A DNA stretch of 64,000 bases from Cymbidium sinense (lineage: Eukaryota > Streptophyta > Magnoliopsida > Asparagales > Orchidaceae): positions 81,969,095 through 82,033,094 of the forward strand of contig CM038228.1 of NCBI GenBank assembly GCA_021442155.1, read 5' to 3'. The translations under genes were made by a program, and so were the position numbers. Positions 1 through 12,899 of the stretch are shown here, piece after piece; position 1 is the stretch's first letter; the number at the start of each line of letters is the position of its first letter. The notes under the pieces are model-generated. The model saw nothing but the letters and a program-made list of their open reading frames with translations, had not been told where the DNA came from and did no database searches.

Positions 1-2690
1 AGCAGTTGAGTGAGGTTGAAATGCAATGTCAGGTCACACAGTCAGTGCTACGCGAAGAATTCAACCTTTGCAAGACAGTTGAGAGGGCTAAAGGAAGCAA
101 TGGATGAAAAACATAAGCTCATCGCCGACCTGGCCAACTACAAAGAGGGTTTCGATGGCAAGAAGTAGAGTTCCAAGAGAGAAGTATTGTGGGGGAACAT
201 ATTGAAGTCACTAGAATATACGAACCTCATGCTAATATAGATTAGTGATTAAAGAAGGCATGCAAGCATCTTGAAATGAAATTTGAGAAACTTAGCTTGT
301 TTTGAACTTAGATTGCTAGCTTCGTTCCTGGACTTAATTTGAGAAACTTAGCTTGTTTTGAAAATTAGCTATGGCATGAATTTAACTTCCATCTTTTCTT
401 TGTCTGAAGGACATACTGTTAATAGAAATGAGGGAGAAAATGTGAAAAATAACAGAACAAAAAGAGATTTCTTTGAAGGTGGAGCACCTCTTTGAGAAAA
501 GCATGACAATTCAAAAGATATTATGATTGTTCTGTAGACATGACAATAAGTAACTTTGTAATTAACTTTCAAGTAGACTTTTGTATTTGTCAAAGTTTCT
601 TTGTATATTATTTTTCTTGTGTGGTTCTATTTTTTATTGACATGACATATGTCAAGCTTCTCTTTTTAAAAAAGATTAAGTATATTTGGATTTGGGGAAA
701 AATGTTTTCTTATGTCTTACTGTTTTTGTATATTCATGTGCCTTCTCTATAAGGGGATTCGATCCTCTTACCTCTTTTATAAATGTAAGCTTATTTTAGT
801 CGAACCATATAAATTTTAGTGCCTTCTTGTGGTACTTGATTATTTTGTTATTACTTTATTTATTTATTTATCGTATTCACTTTTATTGAGTGCTTTTGCT
901 TTAATGTTTGGTAACAGTTGTTTATTGCAAAATACCATGAAATTTTAGATCAAGAAATTTGTTGGCTCAAAGAGTTTTAGACTTTTGAGGACCAAGATGT
1001 GAGATGTGTTAATTTAGCATGGACTTGTGAAAACACTCAATTGACCCAAAGGTGTTCTCCTTCCTAGGTGACTTGCCTATCAGGTTCCTTGTGGTTGAGC
1101 CTATTCATGTTGTCTTATTTGCTGTTGTTGAGCTCGGGTCGACATCACTTGGGCACATGTGAGTCCATAGGTGATGATGCCAATGTTTGAAGCTGAGGCG
1201 AGCATGTTGGTGTAGCCTGTTAAGGCAGCTATGCTAGTGTTGCGATAGGAGAGAGTGAGTTCCCATACCAGTGTGGCTCAAGCGTGACCGATACAAACAC
1301 TACTTAATAAGGGAAAGCCAAGATTGTTGGTGCCGAGTCTTCAAAGAAGATAGAAGAAGAAGATGGGAGGTTGGCATCATTTGTTGATATAAAAGGTTCC
1401 TATAACCTATGTATGGTTGACCCATCCAGTGTTGCCATGACATTGGCGACTGTGAATGTATTTTGCCATTAACATTGGCGATTGTATCTATTCGTCATTC
1501 ATTGATGAGCAGCTTAATCAAGTTTCCTGGGAAGCTACCCTTCGTAGTGATATATTCCCAAGTAGTCAATTGGTAGATGACCTATAACCTTTCCTAGGAA
1601 TTCATGACTATCTCAAAGCATCAGATTGAGGTTGTGATGGAATGCTAGATCGCACAAATAGTGCTACTCGACGAGTTCAACTTATGCAAGCAGCTGAGAA
1701 GGTGCTAAACGAAGAAATGGATGAAAAGAATAAGTTCGTTGTATAGTTGGCCAGCTGCAAAGAGGGTTTTGATGACAAGAAGCAGAGTTCCAAGAGAGAA
1801 AAGCATTGTGGGCAAACATCTTCAAGTCGCTGGAATATGGTATACAAACCTCCTCTCAGCTAATTTATCTTAGTGATTAAAGACATGCAATCATTTTATC
1901 TTGAAATGAAATTTGAGAAACTTTGCATGTTTTGAACCTAGATTGGTAGCTTTGTTCCTGGACTTAGGTTTGGTGATCTTTGTATGCCTATTATTTTAGT
2001 AAAGATGGTTTATCCCCTCTATTATAGCTATGCACTAATATTATTCCACCAGATGAATTTAACTTACATCTCTTTTTTTGTCTCAAAGATATGCTGGTAA
2101 TAGAAATGAGATAGAAAAGGTGAAAATTAATAGAACAAAAAAATATTTCTTTGAAGGAGGAGCACCTCTTTGATATGACAAAAGCATAATTCAAAAAATA
2201 TTGTGATTATTCTATAGACATGCAATAAGTAACTTTTTATTAACTTTCAAGTTTGTATATTATTTGTTTTGTGTGGTTCTATTCTTTATTGACCTCGATA
2301 GATATCGAGCTTTTTTTTTTTTTTTTTGAAGATTGAGTATATTTGGATTTGGGGAATAAAGTTTTCTTATGTCTTAATTATTTTGTATATTAACTGGCTC
2401 CTCCTTACGGGATCTGATCCTCTTCTCTTTTGTAGATGTAGGCTTATTTTAGTTGAACCATATAAATTTTAGTGCCTTCTTGTGGTTGTTGATTTTTTTT
2501 GTTATTACTTTATTTAGTTATCATATTTTGTTTTAATGACTGATAATATTATTTATTACAAAAAATGATGTCCGTGAATTTTTTAGATTAAGAAATTTGT
2601 TGGCTCAAAGTGTTTAGGGCTGATGAGATATGTGAGGTGTGTTAATTTAGCATGGACTTGTGCACTCAATAGGTGTTTAAATATATTTGA
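1..2690 (+). repeat. Direct repeat, about 1 kb unit twice (about 16-1050 and 1630-2690)
   Basis: Two similar segments lie in direct orientation about 1.6 kb apart. Both contain, in order, GAAATGGATGAAAA-like text, AAAGAGGGTTT, TTCCAAGAGAGAA, AATTTGAGAAACTT, GTTTTCTTATGTCTTA, ACCATATAAATTTTAGTGCC and GTGTTAATTTAGCATGGACT. The first copy has an internal 50-base duplication (about 280-365); the second has an extra stretch near 1945-2075. A third partial copy (GATC..CT, TTATTTTAGCTGAGCC, ATATAAA) lies at about 7260-7340. The segment is not open for translation and looks like transposon-derived sequence, perhaps LTR or internal parts of one family. No class can be assigned. Confidence 0.6.
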
Positions 2691-2699
2691 GACTAAGTG

Positions 2700-3819
2700 A
2701 AGAACATAAGAGAGATTGTTGAAAATTTTTTCCAGCAATCCAACTTTTTTTCATAAAATCTTAATAAAGACTTTAATGGAAAAACTTTAGCGGAATTTTT
2801 GCTCAAGTGTAATTCTACATGATCAAAAATCTCTTGAATAATTCTTATCAAAATAAATTGTGTTTACTTATTTTGTGCTTGACATCTTAGGGTAAACAAC
2901 TAGAGTGATCATAGCTCAGTTTGGAGTCTTTACTTAAATGAATTTATCAAATGCAGACATCATATTTGCTTTGCACGTAAGAAGATTTTCTCATTAAATA
3001 CCAACTTAATTACTTTAGTTTCATTAATAGGAATTTGAGAAGTGCTAATATGATAATTGATATTAAGAATTCAGTTTTTTTTTTGCTCTTACGTCTCTCT
3101 TATAAATATTTTATTAACATAATGCTATATGATAGAGATATAGTCAGCTTAGAAGATGTTAACAATTCTTTTTTTTTTTTCTCTAAAGGTGTGATTTCCA
3201 AATTTGAAAATGTAGGAGATGAAAAGCGGACTGGGAAAATTGTTTGTTAGAAGTAATCTTTTGAGAAGAGGTCAATCTCTAATTATAACAGAAGTAAGTT
3301 TCATAATGGTACAAAGATATGACTTGCTTTTAGTGTAAGAAAGAATGGTTCATGATGAGAGATTGTCAATGTTTGAAGAGGAAGAAGTAACATGCTAATG
3401 ACAACCATAAGTAGGACATGCTAGCAAATGCTATTATTGTTGTATATTTGTTTGATGCAAACTTAGATGATACTCTTTTGGTGACTGTTATAAACATATG
3501 CAACAATCAATAGAGAATGGAATTAGCTTGTTTACATATATTTTTTTATTAGGAGTTTTTCACATATAAGACATAATAATGGCTATGTTTATACAGAAAC
3601 TACTATTGTATCTAAGACAATTTGTTCTGAATAACACAATTTAAAAATAAATTATGATATGATTAAGATATTGGCTTGGATTAACCATATATCAAATCAA
3701 TGAAAAAAATCTTTTTTCATTGAACTCTTATAAAGTAGGATGCATGTTTATAGGAGATGTTAAAATTCTTAAAGTTTACGAAGATGCATTGATTGTCACT
3801 AATTCAAAGAGAGTTGGTG
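2700..3819 (+). mobile_element. Decayed Copia gag/zinc-knuckle fragment
   Basis: Near 3085-3190 one frame reads LSYKYFINIMLYDRDIVSLE, matching the Copia gag pattern LP.SY..F.DTL.YGR.TL.LE. At about 3317-3390 another reads TCF*CKKEWFMMRDC, a zinc knuckle CF.CKKEGH...DC in which one residue is a stop and the Gly-His pair has become Trp-Phe. Frame breaks between and after these show it is dead. The following protease region is not readable. A solo LTR of another family is inserted just after it. Confidence 0.6.
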
Positions 3820-5722
3820 TACACTGTCATGACTCGACTCAGAAACTTGGAATATTAAGGCGAGAACGGATAGTCGGACGGTAAAGACTTTAATTAAACA
3901 CATCCAAAATAGTATAAATTATAGAGTACCTTTCAAATTCATAAGAACTAACTAAAAATCTAATCCACATAATACTCAAGTCTATTTAAAAATACAAACA
4001 TTCACAATTGAATTTATATAAAACATAATTAAATATCTATTTCCTGAAGTTATCGTGCGTATGTATGCAAAATCCTCCATTCTACTATCCATTTAATTAA
4101 AGATTTAGTGGACAATTATATTTCTACTTTATAGTAAAACAATGTCATAAAATTAATATACATGACAATTTAAGCACTAATTGAATATGTAAGTAAAGTG
4201 TGTTTAAACAGTTTGATATACAAGAAATAAAAGAAATAAACATTATTTAATTGATATAGACATTTTCTTTTATTGTTTTCAGCCATTATATGAGTCACTG
4301 TCTAAAAAATATTTTTCAAAAGAATATTTTTCAAACTCATCTAATGGATAGTTAACCATTTACATTTTTATTTATGTTCATGAGTACGTTGTGTCTCAAG
4401 CTACTATCATAAGGAGATAAACTTCATCTTCAAATCATGCACATTCATAACATACTTATGACTTCATTTTATATAAGTTTTCATCAACTTATATATCAAT
4501 TATATCATGCATTTATGAAACTGTCATATTGGTTTCAAGATATTTGAAAAATAAAATTATACTAGAATATGTGTAGCAATATGTATGATTAATATTGAGG
4601 CTATCTATTCAAAATAAGAATTATAAAGACATACATCAGTATTACAATAAAGAAGTTTTTCTATCACATCTATCCATGCATAAAGACATTTAATCTTGAC
4701 AAAGAACTAATTTTACTATAATGAAGGAATATATTTATCCAATTTAATGTGAAGTTTCTTGGATCTCCTTTCCTTTGAAAATTGCTTCTTTAGCTGAAGT
4801 GCTTATAAATAAGAATATTAATTAGATTAACATTTAGAAGCATAATTATATCTATTTTCTTTGAATATGTCTTTCACCTAAGATACCTTCATATTTTTTT
4901 CATTTTTGTTATTTAATAATGATTAAAATTTTTAATTGAGTTTTCATAGTTATTATAATTCCATTACTTATATTCAGACTAAGTAATTTAATTATCATTA
5001 ATGTTGACTATCATATTTATTTAGTTTAAGATTTAATTCATTTAACATACGCAATATTTTTTATTAACTCAACTCAAAGTCTAATATTTCCAATTTAATT
5101 TGATTTAAAATTTTCTATTATTCTTTCTAATTATTTTAGTTTAAACATAATAATATATCATCATTTAAATTCTCATCTCAATACGTTATTGATTGCTAAT
5201 TTACATATTTACTTATAGTGTACAATATAGTTTCTCTGTTTTTTTCTAAATATAAATATAATGCATATTGTCCAATATTATTTTTATAAATTTTTTAACT
5301 TCAAGTTTTTAGATATCAATAAAATAATGAAGGCTTTAACTCTTTCACTTACTAATATACTTTATTACATTTTTTTCTTTAAAATTTGCTATTCTTATTA
5401 GCCTTATAATAAACCATAATTATTTAAAATTTTCTATTAAAATAGACTTAGGGATTTCTAAATTATTGCAATTACAATCTTATATAAAAGTGTTTCTTCG
5501 AATTTGAGACAAATTTGTATCAGGGATCTTACCAATAATCGTGATAAATAATTTTTTTTCTTGCTAATTTGTTTCTTTATCAAATCAAACTTCTCTCAAC
5601 ACATAACTATAGATTTAAAATTAATCTAATAATATTCACTAAAAAGGCAATACAATTAATTATGTTCTTTGCTGATTTTTATATTAACCCTAATCAATTA
5701 ATTACAATTTTTTTTTTGTATT

Positions 5723-5725
<3 letters not shown>

Positions 5726-5755
<30 letters not shown>
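5726..5755. repeat. (TA)n microsatellite
   Basis: About 15 uninterrupted AT/TA dinucleotides inside the solo LTR. Likely length-polymorphic. Confidence 0.95.
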
Positions 5756-5757
<2 letters not shown>

Positions 5758-5819
5758 AAATCTAAATTTCCAGATTTCTGAAAATAAAATAGAATTTAGA
5801 AAACTTTGATTTATTTAAA

Positions 5820-5965
5820 TACCTCTTACTTTCCTCCCTTTTCTTTTTCTTTCTTTTCCTTTATCTTCTCTTCTTTCTCTTCTTCTTCTTCTTCTTCTTC
5901 TCCTTCTTCCTCTTTTTTTTTGTTTTCTGTTTTTTTTTGGCTGCTGTTACTCTTCCTCCACTCCC
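5820..5965. repeat. Pyrimidine-rich tract with (TTC)n
   Basis: Nearly pure C/T on the + strand, including an uninterrupted (TTC)n run at about 5878-5910. It sits near the 3' end of the solo LTR. The related LTR at 46748 has a similar pyrimidine-rich part at about 48160-48320, so this is probably a feature of the family. Its translation (Ser/Phe/Leu-rich) is not a gene. Confidence 0.85.
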
Positions 5966-6076
5966 TATTTTCTTTTATTTTTTTTGTTTGGTTGTTGCAT
6001 TGGTTCTGAACCGATGCTACAGTTTAGAATAGTGTTTTTTTCTTTCATTTTTTTAAATACTGGTTATTACATACAC

Positions 6077-7629
6077 ACTGTGTTGCAGAGTGCAACTTCG
6101 ACTGGAGTTACTTCAATGTCATCATGTATTGGAGCATTGCGATTTTAGGAAATAGAAAAATGCTAGCTTCTTATTTGTAGGCCATGTTCTAGAACAAATG
6201 TGGGCACAAGTTGAGGAGAAGATAATTAAAGATGATTAAGTGGATCAATCTTATGTTACACAACTCGTTCCTATATTAGATTATCACTGTAGCATTCAGA
6301 GAGAGGGAGAGAGAGAGAGAGCAGACAACCACTTAAGGGAACAAAAATATAGTGGAAGTTAAACTTTTGTTGTCGATGGATCCATTTCAATGTGTAACAC
6401 TTCGTGGGTGTTTAACTTATGCACCATATGGGCTTACTGAAATTGCTTGATGCTCAACTCTTTAAGGCTTTGGGAATTTGTTGAGCTAAAGTTAGCGAGT
6501 AAGAGTTGCATAGGAGATCCAAAATTTATTGTCACTTGGAGTTAAAAGGATAATTTGTTAGATTTTTAATTTGATAATTTGTTAAGATATGCACAAACTT
6601 AAAATAAGTATTTTAAGGTTGAAAATAAATTATCTTTTATTTATGGGAAAAATCAAGTATAAATATTTGTTACAAATTTTTTTACTTTGGATAGCTCTAA
6701 GTTAAATTTTGTACCTAAAATCTGTGATTAACCACCTTAAACTTCTATAAATAAACCAATGTTCATGAGCTTTTGGGTTAGCGAGAGGAGCAAGCAGTGC
6801 AGAACGATAGTGTATGAGATTGTTTCGTGTAGCTGGTGAGGGCTCTGTCATGATCCATGGAGATTTCAATTGATTAGCTGGAGGTTAATTGGAATAATTA
6901 GAGGAGAAAGAAATTGCGAGTGAAGAAACAGAGAACCGTTCATGATAAAAAGAAGATCGAGAAAGTGTAAATGAAGAGCAGAAAAAAGATTTGTGTGTCC
7001 GTTGAGTTCTATGTTTGTGCATTGAAAGCCTGGTGGTGCTAGAAATTTGTGGTAATTTTATAGATATGCAAGAATGTATCATTTTAAGGAATTTTAAGTA
7101 ATATAATTTGTGGTATTAATTATTACTTTTATTATTTCTTTTATATAATTCTCTTATTTGTTTGACTAGAGAGACTTTGTTCTTCTCTTTTGTGGTGAGA
7201 TTAGGTGTCGGTTCTAAGTGTATTTTATTATACCTCATTTATTATTTATATATGTTTGACTTTATTATAATGGATCGGATTCTTTCTGCTCTTCCATAGA
7301 CATAAATTTATTTTAGCTGAGCCATATAAATCGTGGAGCATTTTTGCAGTTCTTATTATTTTGTGTTCTTTATATTTGCTAATGATATACTCTTAGGCAC
7401 ATAAGTTAGGTCTTTTTCTATCAGGAACGTCCATTAAGTGTTAACTTAAACAATGTCTTTGATGTTGCTTAGTGGAAATTTGTAAGCATTTTGGTTTGTT
7501 TTGTATGAATTTTCTCGTTTTTGTCCTAAAGTACATCTCTTAATTTTCTATCGGTGGAGGATCCATAGCTATCTAACAAGAGTTATTGTTCATCACCATT
7601 CACCCATGGCATTTCCTTCTCTCATTTTG
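6077..7629. other. No gene seen; repeat-derived intronic or upstream DNA
   Basis: AT-rich and non-coding in all frames. It holds a short (GA)n run at about 6298-6320 and, at about 7200-7400, a partial third copy of the direct-repeat family found at 1-2690. Nothing resembling SCAR exon 1 was found. Confidence 0.6.
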
Positions 7630-8436
7630 GTTAGGTGTTGCAGAGATGAGGATGGTCAGGTGAATGAATATCTTTACTCTTAGGGGTTGTTTGGTTGCCT
7701 AGAAAAAAATACAGTGTAAAAAGAATGCAGTGTATTTGGATTACTTTAGGGTTGTTTGGTTGAAAACTCTATAAATACATGAGTTTAATTTTTTTTTGGT
7801 AAAATAAATATAATGTAAAGTATTCTTGAGGTTATGAACGGCTAGCGGATGGCGGCGGCGATGACGACCCGGCGGCTTATGGCGGCACGACTCTTGGCGG
7901 CGACAGACGGGTGATGGCGGCCATAACACTTTACACTAGACGGTGTATTTGAAATTATTCTCGGATGAATTCCCAAAATTCTTGTTATTCTAAATATATT
8001 ACATTACCTTGAAAATTTTATTTTGTACCATGCCAAACACCAAAAAAGTTAAAACCCTTGCATTTACTTTACTTTACACTCAAAATTCAGGCGACCAAAC
8101 AGCCCCTTAGAGATAAAATGCGAAATGAATATATACGTGATAAGGTTGGAGTAGTTCTAGTGTCAGATAAGAGTAGCGAGTCACCTTAGATGGTTTGGCC
8201 ACATAAAGCGTCAGTTATTCGATGACCTAGTTAGGTGAGTAGATGAATTAGATGTGTCTTCTGTTAAGAAAGGTAGAGGTAGATCTAAAAATATTTGATT
8301 AGAATGTATAATAAATGACTTTAGTTTATTGGAATTAAATGAGAATTTGACACTTGTTAGAATACAATGGAGAAAAGGATTCATGTAGCCGATCCCACAT
8401 GGTGGGATAAAATCTTGCTGTTGTTGTTATTGAACT
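7630..8436 (+). mobile_element. RTE-clade LINE, 3' end only, split by a MITE
   Basis: The sequence at 7630-7682 (GTTGCAGAGATGAGGATG..) and 8107-8436 (GAGATAAAATGCGAAATG.. to the GTTGTTGTTATTG tail) together match the last 400 bases of the other RTE copies in this window. It encodes remnants of the conserved C-terminal block (R.RWFGHIKRR, then RRIHVADPT) and the characteristic end GCCGATCCCACATGGTGGGA followed by TTG repeats. The element is 5'-truncated, as is usual for LINEs. Its tail lies 79 bases before SCAR exon 2. Confidence 0.85.
7683..8106. mobile_element. MITE, PIF/Harbinger (Tourist-like), TSD TTA
   Basis: Terminal inverted repeats GGGGTTGTTTGGTTGCCT (left) and the complement of GGCGACCAAACAGCCCC (right) bound 424 bases, flanked by TTA at 7680-7682 and 8107-8109. 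TTA duplications and GGGG.TGTTTGGTT ends are typical of PIF/Harbinger MITEs. The insertion is proven by the uninterrupted paralogous LINE at 50012-50035, which reads ACTCTTAGAGATAGAATG with a single TTA. The AT-rich arms enclose an unusual GC-rich core (7838-7924). It has no coding capacity. Confidence 0.9.
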
Positions 8437-8514
8437 GCAGACCTGTGCTATTTTCTTATTTTCCTGATCTGTATTTGAGTGAAATTAACACTAACCAATT
8501 TGGAGGTTCCATAG

Positions 8515-8678
8515 GTTGGCTGCTGTTGTTTTCCATGAAGTGCATCAACAAGTGATGATCACAACGGCTAGAGGACATAAAGTACTAAATCGTATACAGA
8601 AGATTGAAGCTATGCTTCCACGATTTGAGAAGGCTGTTCAAGAACAGAAAAGTCACATCCATTTTGCTTTTATAGCAG
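8515..8678 (+). CDS. SCAR: SCAR/WAVE protein, exon 2 (SCAR homology domain)
   Basis: This internal coding exon reads LAAVVFHEVHQQVM, then ARGHKVLNRIQKIEAMLP and SHIHFAFIAG. That is the second block of the plant SCAR homology domain, the helical N-terminal region that binds ABI/BRICK/NAP/SRA in the WAVE complex (family pattern FAAEVFHDLHEQVM..SHIHFAYTAG). The exon follows ..CCATAG and ends at GCAG|GTACCC. It opens with one base finishing a codon and ends one base into the next, which pairs exactly with the start of the exon at 34301. The acceptor lacks a clear pyrimidine tract. The tail of an RTE LINE ends only about 79 bases upstream. Exon 1 was looked for upstream and not seen. Identity is sure from family knowledge; which SCAR paralogue is unknown. 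Confidence 0.92.
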
Positions 8679-11600
8679 GTACCCATCATGCATTTTAATT
8701 ACTGATTACTATGATTTGCTGAAGGTATCCACCACTAAGCAGAACATTTCTTTCATATATTGACTGATGCTAAAATCCTTGTGCATGTCATTATCTGGTC
8801 CACCATGACGGAACATAGGACGTTCTCAAATCCTTTCCTTAATGTAGCCACCCACATCTTTTTTTTAGCTATCCATCGCAGTCAAGTTATTTGGAATTTT
8901 ATTTAATTGCATCTATTGAAAAAAAAAACTATTGGTAGAATTGTTGATTCATCTTTTTACAGGTAACATGCTTATTTTGGCCTGCAACTTCTAGTTGTCT
9001 TTGTGCCAAGTCTGCAAAGAACCTTACGTGATTTCATGGACAAATGGAGAATACGAGTTTCATTTTATTTTTCCGCTGAATTTTTATGTTTGCACATAGA
9101 AAAGGAAACATAACAAGAAATTTAGAGTCCACGCAATGTAAGAATTTGTATTCTTATGTATAGTCAGTGTGGAGATGTTAGAAGGTGAGGGGATAAAAAT
9201 TAAAATCAACATATTGGTTTAAAAAATTGTTAAAATTTTAATCATTAACTCAAAGGAGAGTGTATTGCTTATTATTATTAGGCTAGAAATCATCTCGATT
9301 TGAAAATGTTATTTTTTGTTCTTCCCATTAGATTTTGCTCATAAAGCTGCAAAAAAGAAATTAAATATCGTTGAACTTGATGTAGTATGAAGGCTATCTT
9401 GGAATCAAAACCAATAGATTTTTTTAACTGATTTCATTGTGCACCAAACTTAAGAAACAAATGAGCTATGCATGTGCCGTAAGCCTTGATAACTATTACT
9501 AAATTTTTTTGGAAAATCAAAACAGCTGGTCCTCTTTTAGAGACAAAGTTCTGCGTATGATTAAAACTCATCAGCTTGGGATAGTTTTGATGCAGTAGAT
9601 AGAAGATGATGTATCAGTGTCTCGACATTTCATTGAACACTATCTTACAAGCATTAAATCCATAATGAAACTACAAATAAGTAGATTAATTTCAGTCTCT
9701 ATGTGGATAAGTGGTGGAGAATGATGTAATATTTTTTCGGAATTTTCTTAGTATACTGCAGCCTGATAAGGAACGTGATCTCCAAACAGAAATCTACTCC
9801 CGGGTACCACGACTTGTCTTCTCTGGAAGTGTGAAGGCCTGTTTTTTGCATGCGATTAATGTTTCGGTCATCTATATATATGGATTGATTTGACTAAGGT
9901 GTGGAAGCAATTGGAAATCTCTTTTATTTTTAGGTTGCCATCTTGACATATAGGATTCTTGGAGAATTTGGCATCTTCAGAATTACATGCATGAAGGTAA
10001 TCTCTTTGTGTGTGAGTGTAATACTAAAACTATACAGAAGGGTAGAACTAAATTTTTTTCTAAAAGCTATATCCTCCAATTGTTACACTTTGAAAATAAT
10101 TAAAAATATTTTTATAAAATTATATATTTTATTCTGATCATCTTGGTTTATAAATGTAAGTATAATTATTAGATAAGCCATTATAAAATTAATTTACTAA
10201 TTTAATTAAATAATGTAAGGCTTAATATTACTTTTCATTCTGGATGATTTTACTCTACAACAAAGTATTGTATTTAGCTGTTTCACTTTTTTTTTTCAAC
10301 TCTTTCCATGATGTGCATGGGCAGATGCTTCAAGGAACAATGGCGATGAATTTAAAGGTTGTTAAATTAAATTATATAATTATTAATATATATTAAGTAT
10401 TTACTTAAAGCACTACGCCACTTATCCCCATTCCTTCATTTCCATGAGTTGCAACACAGAAGCGCCAACAGAGTCGTGAGGGAGAGCTGCTTCTGGGAGA
10501 AAAAAGGGAAGAAAGGTGTTTGGGATATTAGTTAAATCTGTTTTTTTTCTAGTTTTATTCCATGAATTGAGTTTAGTTTAAGGTTGCTAAGCATGAACGT
10601 GTGTATGAGGGGAAATTTTTTGATGTAAAAATATTATTCTTAGGTTATGTGTGATAGATTTGTGATGTTAAATTAGGAATTGATTTAAATTGAGGAATTT
10701 GATTTTTATATGTTGTTTATAGAAGCATGAGATTGCAAGGCAATAAAAGTAAGGATATTTATTTTGTGGAGGATCCAATATTTGTGGTGAGATGTTCAAT
10801 CCATGATATAGGGAGAAATTATTCATAAGCCTAATGTTTGTGAATCTTGTAATTACGTTGGACTTTTATGTGTATGCTTATAGAAGTTTCTTTATATTAA
10901 GCATGATAGTATTGATGTTATGAAGCAGTTAAATGCATTGCACTTGTTCACCTTTTTAAGATAATTACATGTCATTTTTTAATTGTATAACTTTTAGGAT
11001 TAGCATACATATTCAGTAATCAAGTATCAGCTGTTTAAAGCCATAACTTATTGAGCAAGTATTTTATTAACAATGATAACATTGACATTTATAACAGAAT
11101 GATAATATTGTCTAATTTATTTATTAAATATAATTTATTTTGATAAAAATTTTTTACAATAAAGTAATGAAATATTGTATAATTCAACAATAAATTAGAT
11201 AATATATTACCAAATTTTTTTGATAAATTATTTAATTTATTTTTTTAAAATTATTATCTTGTAGCTTTTATAAGTTTAATTTAGTGTTTAATTTATATTT
11301 AAAATTTTAATTTTATGATAGACAAAAGATGTAAATAATATATTTATCATTCCATCAAAATTAATGGATATGTTAAAATTGATCATACATAAATGTGAAT
11401 CATGTAATGAAAAGACTTATGTCACATCTTTATTGGTGTCCTTATTTAAAATTGCGCAATAAAATATCCACCATAAAACCCTACTCAACATTTTTTTAAA
11501 AAAATTGCAATGAGGGTTATGCCTCATTGGTGTTATGTGAGAACACCTCTTGATATGAGACTAAAAGAGAAGCCTCACCTTATGGGTCCTTTTGATTATG

Positions 11601-12899
11601 TTTTAAAATCAAATTTAAATTTTAATTGCCAAAATAATACACATGCCCTAACACACACAATTGATCTTAAGATAGATATTACCTAAGCATTTTTTCCTCT
11701 TGTGCCTCTTCCCTCCTCACACATAGTGTTGGCTATCATCGTCATCATCTTTACTTATGATATTCTTAATTTGATATTAAATAATTGGAGTGGGAGAGAA
11801 AAAATTATTATTTTAAACTTATTTTGAATTGTTGTCATTAATTTTTTACTTTGATATCTTATGTACTTTTATGTTAGTATAAAATTTCTTACTTCATGAT
11901 TTGTACTTGACACTTTACGAATTTATTATTTTCTACTTTATTAGGATATTATTCTGTTACATTTTAATATGATAATATGTTAAGATACTTCTTGCTTTGT
12001 ACTTTGATGTGCATATATAATTCTTTGTGCAATTTATTGGTTCTGTGGTTTATGGCTATGCCTTTGAGGCTTACGCATTGCCTCACGAACAAAAATGCCT
12101 CATTACCTGATTGCATAATTTTAAACTTTTATTGGTGTAGACTGTCTCGAGTGTGAATGTAATAGTATATCTAATACAATATTAACTCTTTATGTGCTTA
12201 GGTTAACTTCAAATTTATCACTTTCAATAAATAATTGTGGGAAATGAATTGAATGAATTTTGCTTTGAATCTTTTAAATAATGAATTTTATTTGAATAAT
12301 TTTATATTTTTGTAATTTTCTTTTGAATTTCTTAAATTTTATCAGACTTGGATTTGATATGACTTGCATTAAGTTTTGTGATGTTTGGCTAATTACCAAA
12401 TGAAAAGTATGCATATGATAAACGGAAAAAATCCATGAAAATTGCTATAAGTGGATTATCTTATGAATCTGCTTAGGTAGACAAAAGTTTTGATGAGATG
12501 AGTCTTTGATAAGGAATCTTAGAATTCCTTATCATTATATATAAGTTGTATTAGACCAAAAGGTGTTAGGTGGGTTAGTGATATGAAGTGTGGATACGAC
12601 CCACCTTATCAGTAGCTTTGGTCGATGGGTTGGGCGACAACTCTCATGTTTTATAGGAATAAAACCTATACAAATATAAATAACATTTCTAATAAGATAG
12701 TTTGATTTAGAACTGAACAAAATTTCACGAAATCATTTACTTACATGATAGTTATCTCAGCTGTTTATATTTCATAATCTTATAAATAATTGTTTAGTCT
12801 TTATACTTATTAGTATGTCTTTACAACTGTTTAGTTCTTACATATGCAAGCTTACCTTTACCTACTATTTTTTGCATGCAAGTTCACTTTACATGCACG

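Larger units (their letters stand above)
3825..6071 (+). mobile_element. Solo LTR, about 2.25 kb, TSD TACAC
   Basis: The element starts TGTCATGACTCGACTC and ends GGTTATTACA, giving TG...CA ends. It is flanked by identical five-base duplications TACAC at 3820-3824 and 6072-6076, the usual mark of LTR retrotransposon insertion. No coding remnant lies inside. The interior is very AT-rich with a TA microsatellite (5726-5755) and a pyrimidine-rich TTC tract (about 5820-5960). It shares its start region (..ACTTGGAATAT, GCGAGA.C, GGTCGGACGG-like) and end (CTCGGTTATTACA-like) with the element at 46748-48376, so both are one family. A solo LTR forms by LTR-LTR recombination. Strand is given as read from TG to CA. 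Confidence 0.85.

Noticed and set aside
5806..6009. Ser/Phe/Leu-rich small protein
   Set aside because: It is the translation of a pyrimidine-rich microsatellite inside a solo LTR.
1..8514. SCAR exon 1 (MPL.R...ELYR...QLGDLAE)
   Set aside because: Looked for in + frames upstream of exon 2. No stretch with this pattern was seen, so it is presumed to lie before base 1 or to be lost.
12509..12533. Short palindrome GATAAGGAAT..ATTCCTTATC as a regulatory site or terminator
   Set aside because: It is isolated in intronic, AT-rich DNA with nothing nearby to regulate. Chance or an old repeat end is more likely.
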